Assembly: GCA_024239075.1 (NCBI GenBank)
Contig: JANBVI010000078.1
Location: forward strand, 124,001 to 188,000
Length of the DNA: 64,000 nt
Reading direction: 5' to 3'
Source: Fischerella sp. CENA71
GTDB taxonomy: Bacteria > Cyanobacteriota > Cyanobacteriia > Cyanobacteriales > Nostocaceae
The notes below the pieces were generated by a model. That model was given only the letters and a program-made list of their open reading frames with translations, was not told the DNA's origin and did not search any database. The position numbers and the translations under genes were made by a program. This document shows, one piece after another, positions 47,251 through 55,670 of this stretch (its first letter is position 1; each line of letters opens with the position of its first letter).

Positions 47251-47355
47251 TGATCATTGGTAAGCATTTTAGGCATGTTTAGGAAAGAAAATAATCAATG
47301 CTCCATACCCAATTCCCATCCGATCCCTGATCACCTATCCCCGATACCCGATACC

Positions 47356-48222
47356 CTATCCCATAGGCAAAACACCATAACTACCAAAAATTTTTAGTAC
47401 TTCTGTGTATGCAGTTAATTCTTGTAAGGCAGATTGCATTTGGATTTGAGACGTGTCTGCTTCCGCATCAATAAAAAATAAGTATTCCCCTAGCGATCGC
47501 TTCGTAGGACGAGACTCAATCCGACTAAGGTTAATATTTAATTGGGCAAATACTTGTAGTGGCTTAACCAACGCTCCTGGTAAATTAGCACCAACGCTAA
47601 AAGCTAGCGAAGTGTGGCTGATTTTGAGAGAAGATTTTTGATAGTTATTAGGCATATCAGCCTGACTTATCACCCAAAAACGAGTACAGTTTTCTGGGTG
47701 ATCATTGATACCATTAACTAATACAGGTAGATTATAAAGTTGTGCTGCTCGCTCAGATGAGATAGTCGCTACTGTTAAATCTTGCTTGAGTATCTGCAAT
47801 GCCTCGGTTGTAGAATTAGCAGGAATTAATTGTACATTGGGTAGAAATTGCTCTAACCATTTTTGGCATTGCGCTAAAGCTTGGGGATGAGAATAAACTG
47901 TTTTAATGCTTTCTATGCTATCAGCGCAGGAAATCAACGTATGAACAATTGGCATTACCAAAGCCATCTGAATTTGTAAATTATCCAGTTGCCATAGGGT
48001 ATCCATAGTCATTGTCACACTACCCTCAATTGAATTTTCCACAGGTACAACAGCTAGATTTACCTGAGATTGGGCAACAGCTCGGAGTGTTTGGGCAATG
48101 CTAGGATAAGGACATAAGGTAGCTTGAAGTCCTTGATTTTGGCTTAACCAATTTACGTATAAAATAGCTGCTTGTTCTGCATAAGTACCAGGTGGACCTA
48201 AATGTGCGATCGATAAAGTCAT
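47356..48222 (-). CDS. pheA: Prephenate dehydratase
   Basis: This 288-residue protein begins MTLSIAHLGPPGTYAEQAAILYV, with the GPxGTYxExA motif. Later come VPVENSIEGSVTMTMDTL, TISSERAAQLYNLPVLVNGINDHPENCTRFWVIS (the TRFW catalytic region) and a C-terminal ACT domain with LNINLSRIESRPTKRSLGEYLFFID. It converts prephenate to phenylpyruvate in phenylalanine synthesis; the ACT domain (ESRP motif) binds phenylalanine for feedback inhibition. No chorismate mutase domain is fused. A 43-nt hairpin followed by ATTTTTA lies 36 bp before the start on the same strand, with a possible leader peptide upstream, suggesting transcriptional attenuation. Confidence 0.95.
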   Translation of the reverse strand: MTLSIAHLGPPGTYAEQAAILYVNWLSQNQGLQATLCPYPSIAQTLRAVAQSQVNLAVVPVENSIEGSVTMTMDTLWQLDNLQIQMALVMPIVHTLISCADSIESIKTVYSHPQALAQCQKWLEQFLPNVQLIPANSTTEALQILKQDLTVATISSERAAQLYNLPVLVNGINDHPENCTRFWVISQADMPNNYQKSSLKISHTSLAFSVGANLPGALVKPLQVFAQLNINLSRIESRPTKRSLGEYLFFIDAEADTSQIQMQSALQELTAYTEVLKIFGSYGVLPMG

Positions 48223-48257
48223 GGGATTTTGTTCAAAGTGTAAGTTTGTTTAAAAAT

Positions 48258-48301
48258 GACACTCTCATCGTCACAGGCATAGCTTTGACGGTGAGAGTGT
48301 C
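48258..48301 (-). terminator. Terminator-like hairpin in the pheA leader
   Basis: On the minus strand GACACTCTCACCGTCA pairs with TGACGATGAGAGTGTC (15 of 16 pairs, one C-A mismatch, 12-nt loop), followed at once by ATTTTTA. It ends 35 bp before the pheA ATG. Because the gene to the right is divergent, no upstream minus-strand gene is visible for it to terminate; it therefore faces the pheA transcript itself. Confidence 0.7.
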
Positions 48302-48342
48302 AATAGGATAGAAAATTTTTATCGATAATGTATAACTGTTAA

Positions 48343-48384
48343 TCAATATAGTTTCCAAAAAAATTTTAGCCTTCTCACCATCAT
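48343..48384 (-). CDS. Possible pheA leader peptide (MMVRRLKFFWKLY)
   Basis: A 13-codon minus-strand ORF (ATG at 48382-48384, TGA at 48343-48345) encodes MMVRRLKFFWKLY, with Phe-Phe-Trp and Tyr near the end. It lies 41 nt before the terminator-like hairpin of pheA. A TATAAT on the same strand (plus 48431-48436) could be its -10, giving a short leader. No good Shine-Dalgarno precedes the ATG, and the poly-T tract that gives Phe-Phe arises easily in this AT-rich DNA. The start region TGATGGTGAGA (48373-48383) is complementary, with one G-U pair, to the hairpin's 5' arm. Confidence 0.4.
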   Translation of the reverse strand: MMVRRLKFFWKLY

Positions 48385-48458
48385 TTTTTCTCAAAAATTC
48401 CAAAAATTCCAAAAATTAAAAAATAATAGAATTATAAAACAATTATTTTGACGAACGC

Positions 48459-49052
48459 ATGTCTACCAAGTTTACCGCCTTCCAGTCGGTAGAAATTGCT
48501 GTTCCACAACAGCCTATTCCCATTCAGCACTATTTGCGTCAGCCTCAACGTCTGGTTTATGCATTAGTAGATCCGCATCGAATTCAGCCGTTAGCTGATG
48601 ATATTTTTCGTTTAAAAATGCGTCCCCTGAGTTTTATGTCACTCAGTATTCAGCCTACTGTAGACATGAAAGTTTGGGCAGAATCTAATGGTACAATCCA
48701 CTTGCGATCGCAAGGTTGTGAAATCCTTGGAATTGAGTACATTAACCAGCGCTTCAATCTGAATTTAAAAGGGCATTTATCACCATCTCAATTCCTGACT
48801 GGAACTCGTTTACATGGTAGAGCGGATTTAGAAGTAGAGGTAGAGTTACCGCCGCCATTTTCCTTTACGCCCAAACCAATTTTAGAAACCACTGGCAATG
48901 GCTTATTGAAAAGCGTACTCTTAACAATTAAGCAAAGATTGTTACATCAACTAATAGTAGATTATCGTCGCTGGGTAACATTGCAAACTCAAAAAGGACA
49001 ATTTAGTAGCGATGAGCAAAATCCAGATTTACCCATTTTGAATATTGAGTAA
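48459..49052 (+). CDS. DUF1997 family protein
   Basis: This 197-residue protein matches the cyanobacterial and plant DUF1997 family: YLRQPQRLVYALVDPHRIQPLADDIFRLKMRPLSFMSLSIQPTVDMKVWAESNGTIHLRSQGCEILGIEYINQRFNLNLKGHL, then ADLEVEVELPPPFSFTPKPILETTGNGLLKSVLLTIKQRLLHQLIVDYRRWV. The fold looks like a lipid- or pigment-binding START-type domain, but that is a guess. There is no signal peptide. It is divergent from pheA with about 235 bp between starts. A dispersed repeat block (GGGGACACGGGAGACAAGG) follows the stop. Confidence 0.85.
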   Translation: MSTKFTAFQSVEIAVPQQPIPIQHYLRQPQRLVYALVDPHRIQPLADDIFRLKMRPLSFMSLSIQPTVDMKVWAESNGTIHLRSQGCEILGIEYINQRFNLNLKGHLSPSQFLTGTRLHGRADLEVEVELPPPFSFTPKPILETTGNGLLKSVLLTIKQRLLHQLIVDYRRWVTLQTQKGQFSSDEQNPDLPILNIE

Positions 49053-49064
49053 TTCTCGTTGGGA

Positions 49065-49225
49065 TTGACCGGGGACACGGGAGACAAGGAGGACAAGGGG
49101 AGCCACTGCTGCGCGGGTTTCCCGCGTTGTAGCACGTGGCGTGGACAAGGAAGACATGGGGGAATTGAGAGCAAATATTCTCCGCGTCACCGTGTCTCTC
49201 CCTCTCCGTGTCTCTTCTTTCCCGC
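49065..49225. repeat. Dispersed repeat block after DUF1997 gene
   Basis: Contains ACCGGGGACACGGGAGACAA, GCGGGTTTCCCGCGTTGTAGC and CCGCGTCACCGTGTCTCTC words. The last type also occurs in frame inside the radical SAM gene at 53.4-53.56 kb. No gene is supported inside; the two small frames crossing it are repeat-derived. Confidence 0.65.
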
Positions 49226-49230
49226 GTCAA

Positions 49231-49893
49231 TCAAATTTGGCAAGGACGAAAAGACTTGCGATGTAAAGGTGAAGCCCCGTATTTTTGCAGTGCTAATAAA
49301 TGCTTTGGACTTCCATAACCTTTATTATGCTCCAAGTCATACATAGGATATTTAGAGGCAAGCCTGACAATTAAGTCATCTCGCCACACTTTAGCAATAA
49401 TGCTAGCAGCAGCAATCGTGAGCGATCGCTCGTCTCCCTTGACTATTGTTTGTTGCAGGAGTGGCAAATCTTTAATAGATTGCTTACCATCAATCAAGCA
49501 GAGTGTAGGCTGCACCTTTAGCTTTAATACTGCTCGCTTCATCGCTAAAAGTGTAGCTTGCAAAATATTTATTTGATCAATTTCCACAACTGAAGCAAAG
49601 CCTATTTTGTAGTCAATTGCAACACCCTGGATATGTTCGGCTAGCTGGCTCCTACGAGAGCTAGACAACTTTTTACTATCTTTGATTTTTGCTGCCATCA
49701 ATGCAGGCAGAGCGTCATTTGGTAGTATCACAGCAGCAGCTACTACTGGTCCAAACAAACAGCCCCGCCCGACTTCATCGACACCTGCAACTAGTCCACA
49801 GATGTCTGGAAAAGCGGAAAATTCCAGCCAACTCGCTTGCTGTTGAAGTATTGACGAATCAACAGAAGCGGTATCTGGCTTGCTCATGACCAT
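49231..49893 (-). CDS. rnhB: Ribonuclease HII
   Basis: This 220-residue protein has the type 2 RNase H motifs: VAGVDEVGRGCLFGPVVAAAVIL (catalytic Asp-Glu), IKDSKKLSSSRRSQLA, TLCLIDGKQSI and KGDERSLTIAAASIIAKVWRDDLIVRLASKYPMYDLEHNKGYGSPKHL. It removes ribonucleotides from DNA and RNA primers from hybrids, using two metal ions. It lies 29 bp downstream of rne on the same strand, an arrangement conserved in cyanobacteria that implies an rne-rnhB operon. The last codons end next to a dispersed repeat. Confidence 0.97.
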   Translation of the reverse strand: MVMSKPDTASVDSSILQQQASWLEFSAFPDICGLVAGVDEVGRGCLFGPVVAAAVILPNDALPALMAAKIKDSKKLSSSRRSQLAEHIQGVAIDYKIGFASVVEIDQINILQATLLAMKRAVLKLKVQPTLCLIDGKQSIKDLPLLQQTIVKGDERSLTIAAASIIAKVWRDDLIVRLASKYPMYDLEHNKGYGSPKHLLALQKYGASPLHRKSFRPCQI

Positions 49894-49922
49894 ATTTTAA
49901 AGTCTTTAACTTTTAGCTTTAG

Positions 49923-51950
49923 CTAGTCAGCTGTTGATGGATCTGTCTCCAAAGCGGAAGAACGACGGCGACGACGACGAACAGCAGTACTAGTAGTGGC
50001 TTCTGTTTCATCTGTCATCATGGACGAATCCGATGTTTCATTTACAACTGATGACAATGGTTCTGTTTGTATCGGACTTTCTATGGTACTAGTTGCTGTT
50101 TGAGCAATTTCCGGGGTTGTTTCTGTTTGTGTAGCAGTTTGACCAGGGAGAGTAACGTTAATAATTACAGACTTGGGATTTCTGACTTCTCGATTCAACT
50201 TCACCAATGGTGAAACTCCCATCAAAGCGTACACATCTTGTTCCGGTGGTGTCATTTCCACAGTGACAATCTCTGGTGGTTCTACCACTGGTTTGACTAT
50301 CTCTGGTCTTGAGATTTTAGCCCGTTCTCCTCTTTCTACCCAACCTGGTTTACTAATGTTGGGTATGGGTAGCTCAGAAGTCTCTACTAATTCTCCCTCT
50401 CCATCAATGTCCATATCTGGGTCATTCACCAGTGATAAGGGATTAACATTGATGCGTGGCTCTTCTTTACCGTTACCGCCATTTAGTCCGATGCGACGAC
50501 GGCGACGTCTTTTGTTGTCACTAATTTCTTGATAGCTGGGATGATTGGATAGATTCAATCCACTTAATTCATTCTCGTGTTCGTATCCTTCCCCAAATGC
50601 ATCGTAGCTTTCCCGTGGTTCAGTCAAGCGAGGAGATGGCAGACGGGGTTCTCTGTGAGGCAAAGATACGAAGCGTTCTGGTAATTCGGGTGGTGCGATC
50701 GAACGGCTTTCGGTTTCTCCTGGTAAATGCACAACATGCCCTAAACCACCACAGGTTTGACAAGATTCACTAAACAATTCGTAAATATTTTGACCTTGGC
50801 GTTTACGGGTGAGTTCTACTAGACCCAGTTCCGTTAATTGAGCAATTTGAGGACGGGCTTTGTCTGATTTGAGAGCCTTATTAAAGTGTTCAAGGACATG
50901 CTGTTGATCACGCCGTGTTTCCATGTCAATGAAATCAACAACAATTACACCAGCTATATTCCGTAAACGTAGCTGACGAGCAATTTCTGTGGCTGCTTCA
51001 CAGTTTGTCCATAAAACTGTTTCTCTGGCTGTTGCCGATCGCGTAAATGAACCAGAGTTGACATCGATCACCGTTAATGCTTCAGTCGGCTGGATAATAA
51101 TGTAGCCACCAGAAGGTAAATCTACTCTGGGTTTGAGAGCTTCTTTAATCGCAGCATTGATCCGGAAGTATTCTAAAATCGCTGCGCGATCGCGGTGGTG
51201 GTCGATCAATAATCCTTGTGGTACTTGTCCACCACTCCAGTTTTGCAAATACTGTTTTACCCGTTTTAAGCCAGTGCTGGAGTCTACAACAATTCGGTTA
51301 ACATCCGCACCGTACATATCTCGTAGTACACGCTGGATAAAGTCATCATCCCGGTTGAGTAGTGCAGGAGCGCGGGTAGAAACAGCTTCTTGCTGAATCG
51401 CTTCCCATTGTTTTTGCAGGTTTTCTAAATCCTCAATGATTGCTTCTTCGGGTTTACCTTCTGCTTCTGTGCGAACCAACAAACCCATTCCCGCAGGTTT
51501 AATCAAAATTGCTAATGCTCGTAAGCGGTTACGCTCATTCTCATTTTTTATTCGCCGGGATAAATTTACACCCCGTCCGTAGGGCATGAGTACAACATAA
51601 CGTCCTGGTAAAGTAATGTTACCTGTAAGCCTTGGCCCTTTTGTTCCTGTTGGCTCTTTCATTACTTGCACCAATACTTTTTGTTGTGGTGCTAGTAATT
51701 CTGTGATCGCTGCTGCTGTACGCTTTAGTCGTAATGGACCTAAGTCTGTAACATGAATAAATCCGTTACGTTCTGGATCGCCTATATTGACGAAAGCAGC
51801 ATCTATCCCAGGTAATACATTTTCTACTACTCCTAAGTAGATATCACCAATTTGGTGATGACCTGTAGCAACAACTAATTCTTGTATTTGATCTTCAGAA
51901 AATACGGCAGCTATTTGATGCTGCTCCGCGATAATAATTTGTTTCGGCAT
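49923..51950 (-). CDS. rne: Ribonuclease E/G
   Basis: The 675-residue protein has the N-terminal S1 and 5'-sensor region (GHHQIGDIYLGVVENVLPGIDAAFVNIGDPERNGFIHVTDLG), the DNase I-like catalytic part (TVIDVNSGSFTRS, NIAGVIVVDFIDME) and the Zn-link cysteines in CQTCGGLGH. The compact cyanobacterial form has a short, charged, disordered C-terminal half, ending in RRRRRRSSA, the nonapeptide known in cyanobacteria to recruit polynucleotide phosphorylase. It initiates mRNA decay and rRNA and crRNA processing. The 560-bp upstream region contains a MITE-like element; in cyanobacteria the rne leader is a candidate for autoregulation. Confidence 0.97.
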   Translation of the reverse strand: MPKQIIIAEQHQIAAVFSEDQIQELVVATGHHQIGDIYLGVVENVLPGIDAAFVNIGDPERNGFIHVTDLGPLRLKRTAAAITELLAPQQKVLVQVMKEPTGTKGPRLTGNITLPGRYVVLMPYGRGVNLSRRIKNENERNRLRALAILIKPAGMGLLVRTEAEGKPEEAIIEDLENLQKQWEAIQQEAVSTRAPALLNRDDDFIQRVLRDMYGADVNRIVVDSSTGLKRVKQYLQNWSGGQVPQGLLIDHHRDRAAILEYFRINAAIKEALKPRVDLPSGGYIIIQPTEALTVIDVNSGSFTRSATARETVLWTNCEAATEIARQLRLRNIAGVIVVDFIDMETRRDQQHVLEHFNKALKSDKARPQIAQLTELGLVELTRKRQGQNIYELFSESCQTCGGLGHVVHLPGETESRSIAPPELPERFVSLPHREPRLPSPRLTEPRESYDAFGEGYEHENELSGLNLSNHPSYQEISDNKRRRRRRIGLNGGNGKEEPRINVNPLSLVNDPDMDIDGEGELVETSELPIPNISKPGWVERGERAKISRPEIVKPVVEPPEIVTVEMTPPEQDVYALMGVSPLVKLNREVRNPKSVIINVTLPGQTATQTETTPEIAQTATSTIESPIQTEPLSSVVNETSDSSMMTDETEATTSTAVRRRRRRSSALETDPSTAD

Positions 51951-52512
51951 TCAATTTCCTCAAAATTTGGCAGCAAAAATAGACTTGGGGGTATGTTGTC
52001 CCTATTGCCCCTGCAAGCCCAAACAGGCGCTGCTGTTAGTAAAAACTGCGAACTTAAGCCCACACTTAAAGAGCTATTGACTGGAGAAATGCGTTTACAC
52101 GCCCGATTATTCCAGAACGGCTGCATATTATTTAAGCAATTTAATCACCCGTCCATGGTTAATTTTTGATGCAACGCCCTCATTCTCTAAGAATTAGGCA
52201 TTCAGCATGTGTGTTAAAAATCATAAAGTTCAGAGAAGCCGACGAAGCCTTTTATTTAGTTATTGATTCACAAGATAACCATCAAGAGAGAGTGTTCTTG
52301 AATCTGCCTGGTGGAAGTCTGGGATAAAATCCTAGATGTCGCTCTCTAAATCTCTGCTTTTAAACCCTCAGTACCAGGATTGTGAATCAAATAACTTAAT
52401 GCAGCGCCAGAAAAATTCTCTTCATATCATTCTAACGCAACCTTGTTAAAAATCAATTCCCCAAAGGCAAATAGAGAAGCAGCTCAATCACAAGCTACCC
52501 TCAAGCAATTAA
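51951..52512. other. Long rne upstream region
   Basis: About 560 bp upstream of rne on the minus strand, downstream of which (to the right) the radical SAM gene ends. Positions 52259-52395 form a separate MITE-like element. The first 200 bp next to rne are AU-rich in the minus transcript and could be the long leader through which RNase E regulates itself, which is inference from other cyanobacteria. No ORF is supported; those crossing it are chance frames. Confidence 0.5.
52259..52395. mobile_element. MITE-like element, 137 bp with terminal inverted repeats
   Basis: GTTATTGATTCACAA at the left end (52259-52273) is the inverse of TTGTGAATCAAATAAC at the right end (52380-52395), with one extra T. 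Both ends are flanked by TTA (52256-52258 and 52396-52398), a possible target-site duplication. The interior contains GAGAGAGTG and GCTCTCT partners, so it also folds internally. It encodes no protein. It looks like a non-autonomous transposon derivative, or a structured RNA. Confidence 0.6.
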
Positions 52513-55251
52513 CTAATCCTGCAAAACCAAACGATCGCGGTGGATTTGCAGTAGCTGGAATTCTCTGCCTGCCACTTGTTCTAGCATAAACAGAACTTGT
52601 TCTGGACGCAACAGTGTACCATCTGGACGACAACTACCTAGATAACGCAAACTAAATGCGGATGTTACGAGATTAGTAGTTTCCACTAATTCAAGTTCAA
52701 ACAAGCGATCGCGCAGATTTACTAAATGAGTTTTACCTGACTTTGTTGTTTGCTCGTACCAAATCTCACTTTTTTGTTTAATTGTATCTACCCACTCTTG
52801 CCATTGTGCAGATGTTGATGAATCTGGTACAGCAATAGTGATTATATACTCGGCAGCTTCTAGGCCTTGGGTAGCAGCAGGAGCTTTTAAATCTAGCTCT
52901 ACCACATCATATATAGGTATGTCACTAGGCAGTACCTGCGCCAATTTTTCTCGAAAAATATCCAGTTCTAGTGACTGAGTAAACTCAAAATCGACAATTT
53001 CACCACTACTGGTAGCTCCTAAAGGCAAAGCCGAAGCCACCGAAATTCGTGGTGACGGATGATACCCACCAGTAAACGCAATTGGCAATCCGGCTCGTCG
53101 CATGGCTCGGTCAAACAAGCGCATCATATCTAGATGGCTGACCAAAGCCATATCACCGTGTTTTCCAAACCATACTCGTAGTCTCTGAACTTTAGTAGTA
53201 TTTGGTACAAACTGTCCTGCGAATTCTGGGATTGATGGCGGGGGAATGACAATGTTATGACCAAAGTCTGTGCCGCAGACACCACAGTGAGAGCAACCAT
53301 CAAAAGAGCAATCAGGAACGATCGCAGCTTCTAAGGCACGTTTTAAGTCTTCTTGCAGCCACTTTTTCTCGATACCCGTGTCGATATGATCCCAAGGTAA
53401 GGGTTTGTCGAGGGAAGGGAGAATGGATGACACGGAGACAGGATGACGCGGTGACGCGGAGAATCTATCAAAAGTACTCTCGGTGTCCCCACCGCCCCTA
53501 ATCCCCACTCCCTGGCGGTCGTGGGGGCCCCGAGTTCCCCGTATCTCCGTGTCCTCTTTTTGGAACAAATTCCACTCGCCATTTTCTACTTGACGATATT
53601 TCCAACTGAGGCCAGCTTCAGCGATCGCCACTCCCCAAGCATTGTATGCACGCTCAATGCTGTCATACCAAGAATCCATACCTGCGCCTAATTCCCAGGC
53701 TCGACGCAAAACTTGACCGAGAGAGCGATCGCCTCTACCGATAAAATCTTCCATCGCCGATAGCCGCACATCGGTAAAGTTTACCTTCACTCCTTTGATG
53801 CGGCGGAATTCTTGTTGGAGCAACTTTTGCTTGCGTCCAAACTCAGCAGTTGCAACGGAGTGCCATTGAAATGGGGTATGGGGCTTCGGGGTAAAGTTAG
53901 AAATTGTCAAATTGAACGCCAGTGGTTTTCTACCTTTGGCTCGACATTCGCGTTGTAACCAACGGACTGTTTCTGCAATACCCAAAACATCTGAATCGGT
54001 TTCACCAGGTAAACCAATCATGAAATATAACTTAATTTTATCCCAGCCTTGTTCCCAAGCTGTTTTTACACCCCGTAATAACTCTTCATTGGTTAAACCT
54101 TTATTGATAATATCTCGCATTCGTTGGGTTCCTGCCTCTGGAGCAAAGGTTAAACCACTTTGCCGCATTCCACCCAGGATGTTAGCGATATTTTCATCAA
54201 ATCTGTCTACCCTTTGGCTGGGTAAGGAAAGAGAAATATTATCATTTTTGAGACGGTTTTTGATTTCCATTCCCACAGCTGGGAGGGACAAATAATCAGA
54301 ACAACTCAGAGAAAGCAAAGAAAACTCATTGTAGCCAGTTTCCCGCATTCCCTTCTCAATTGCCGTCACCACCTTTTCTGGTTCCACATCTCGCGCTGGT
54401 CGAGTTAGCATTCCTGGTTGACAAAAGCGACAACCGCGAGTGCAACCACGTCGAATTTCAATCGTCAAACGATCATGGACTGTTTCAACGTAAGGAACCA
54501 ACCCTATTGAATAGGCAGGAATGGGCGTTGCCACTCGCCGTAAAATTCGTTTGGGTACATCTGGATGATTGGGATGGACAGATCCATCCACAGCCAGATC
54601 ATAAAACTGAGGAACGTATACACCCGGTATTTGTGCCAAGTCCAGTAAAAGTTCTTGACGACTTAAACCTGCTTGTTTACCTTCTTCTAAAATTAAACCA
54701 ATTTCTGGCAGAAGTTCTTCACCATCGCCCAAGGCAAAAAAGTCAAAGAAATCAGCATAGGGTTCTGGGTTAGATGTCGCCGTCTGTCCACCAGCAAAAA
54801 TTAAAGGATAGGAAGAAATGCTCCCTTGTTCCCTTGTCCCTTCATTTCTTTCTTTCCAAGTCAAGGGAATACCAGCCAAGTCCAACATTTCTAAAATGTT
54901 GGTGGCGCCAAGTTCATAACTAAGGCTAAAGCCCAAAATATCAAATTCTGTCAGCGATCGCTTTGATTCAACAGCAAATAACGGTGTCTTGGTTGTCCGT
55001 AGTTTAGCCGATAGGTCTGGATTTGGTAAGTAAGCGCGATCGCACAACTGGCGTGGTTGGGCATTCAAGATGTTATAGAGAATGACATGCCCCAGGTTAG
55101 AGGCTCCCACTTCGTATAATTCGGGATAAGTTAACACCCAGCGAATCACTGCCGTTTCCCACGGCTTGTGTATGGCTAGACGTTCATTACCCAGGTAACG
55201 AGCGGGTTTGACGATATCCGAGGTGATTAATTTTTCTACTGCAATAGCCAC
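52513..55251 (-). CDS. B12-binding-type radical SAM protein with C-terminal DUF2344
   Basis: This 912-residue protein has an N-terminal region (AVIRWVLTYPELYEVGASNLGHVILYNILN) like the B12-binding-type half. A radical SAM core follows, with CTRGCRFCQPGML (CX3CX2C) and LTFAPEAGTQRMRDIINKGL. A cysteine-rich segment FDGCSHCGVCGTDFG and a C-terminal DUF2344 domain (LRVWFGKHGDMALVSHLDMMRLFDRAMRRAGLPIAFTGGYHPSPRISVASALPLG) come after. This matches the fused TIGR03960/TIGR03936 family; the reaction is unknown, perhaps an RNA or protein modification. Two in-frame insertions resemble intergenic repeats (residues about 135-144 and 565-614). The reading frame is nevertheless intact. Confidence 0.9.
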   Translation of the reverse strand: MAIAVEKLITSDIVKPARYLGNERLAIHKPWETAVIRWVLTYPELYEVGASNLGHVILYNILNAQPRQLCDRAYLPNPDLSAKLRTTKTPLFAVESKRSLTEFDILGFSLSYELGATNILEMLDLAGIPLTWKERNEGTREQGSISSYPLIFAGGQTATSNPEPYADFFDFFALGDGEELLPEIGLILEEGKQAGLSRQELLLDLAQIPGVYVPQFYDLAVDGSVHPNHPDVPKRILRRVATPIPAYSIGLVPYVETVHDRLTIEIRRGCTRGCRFCQPGMLTRPARDVEPEKVVTAIEKGMRETGYNEFSLLSLSCSDYLSLPAVGMEIKNRLKNDNISLSLPSQRVDRFDENIANILGGMRQSGLTFAPEAGTQRMRDIINKGLTNEELLRGVKTAWEQGWDKIKLYFMIGLPGETDSDVLGIAETVRWLQRECRAKGRKPLAFNLTISNFTPKPHTPFQWHSVATAEFGRKQKLLQQEFRRIKGVKVNFTDVRLSAMEDFIGRGDRSLGQVLRRAWELGAGMDSWYDSIERAYNAWGVAIAEAGLSWKYRQVENGEWNLFQKEDTEIRGTRGPHDRQGVGIRGGGDTESTFDRFSASPRHPVSVSSILPSLDKPLPWDHIDTGIEKKWLQEDLKRALEAAIVPDCSFDGCSHCGVCGTDFGHNIVIPPPSIPEFAGQFVPNTTKVQRLRVWFGKHGDMALVSHLDMMRLFDRAMRRAGLPIAFTGGYHPSPRISVASALPLGATSSGEIVDFEFTQSLELDIFREKLAQVLPSDIPIYDVVELDLKAPAATQGLEAAEYIITIAVPDSSTSAQWQEWVDTIKQKSEIWYEQTTKSGKTHLVNLRDRLFELELVETTNLVTSAFSLRYLGSCRPDGTLLRPEQVLFMLEQVAGREFQLLQIHRDRLVLQD
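53411..53558. repeat. Repeat-like in-frame insertion in the radical SAM gene
   Basis: The stretch contains GACACGGAGACAGGATGACG, CGCGGTGACGCGGAGAATC and ATCTCCGTGTCCTC, words that are intergenic repeats elsewhere in the window (around 49.08-49.2 kb). Its ends carry inverted GACACGGAGA/TCTCCGTGTC. It adds about 49 residues rich in Gly, Arg, Ser and Pro between conserved NGEWNLFQ and PLPWDHIDTGI segments. A second, smaller piece at 54821-54848 (GGGACAAGGGAACAAGGG type on the coding strand) adds about ten residues. Confidence 0.6.
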
Positions 55252-55670
55252 TGTGCTATTTTTCTAGCGATTTCAAATAAATGACTCTTACTCACCTCCA
55301 ACATTAACATTGATTAGGCAGTTTCAGAGTGTTAATTAGTGTTTCAAAATTTTTTGATGTTAATCAACTCCAAGCTGAGTGACAACTTACCTAAAGATAC
55401 TACTTTATTTTTCAGATATCAGGAGTTACGCAAACAATAGGCGAAACTCTGATAATTAAAGTAGGGACAATACTCTGCGGGAATCCGCTTTGCGTCTACA
55501 TGATTTGTCCCTACAGCCTGTAGTACTGTATAATTCGCCGGGGATAAATCTAACTATGTTACGAAAAGTAAACATGCAGCAAATCCTTGCCAATGACAAA
55601 TGACGACCCCAACTAGTAGAGACGCGCTGTTTGAAGCATCTCTACAATTTGTGCCGACTTAACTTAAGTC
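55252..55670. other. Intergenic region with 60-bp dispersed repeat (copy 2)
   Basis: About 420 bp between the divergent-oriented ends of two minus-strand genes. At 55600-55659 lies the inverse copy of the element at 47191-47250 (ATGACGACCCCAACTAGTAG ... TTGTGCCGACT); the hairpin centre here is GTAGAGACGCGC...GCATCTCTAC, imperfect. The rest is AT-rich with no ORF. Confidence 0.65.
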
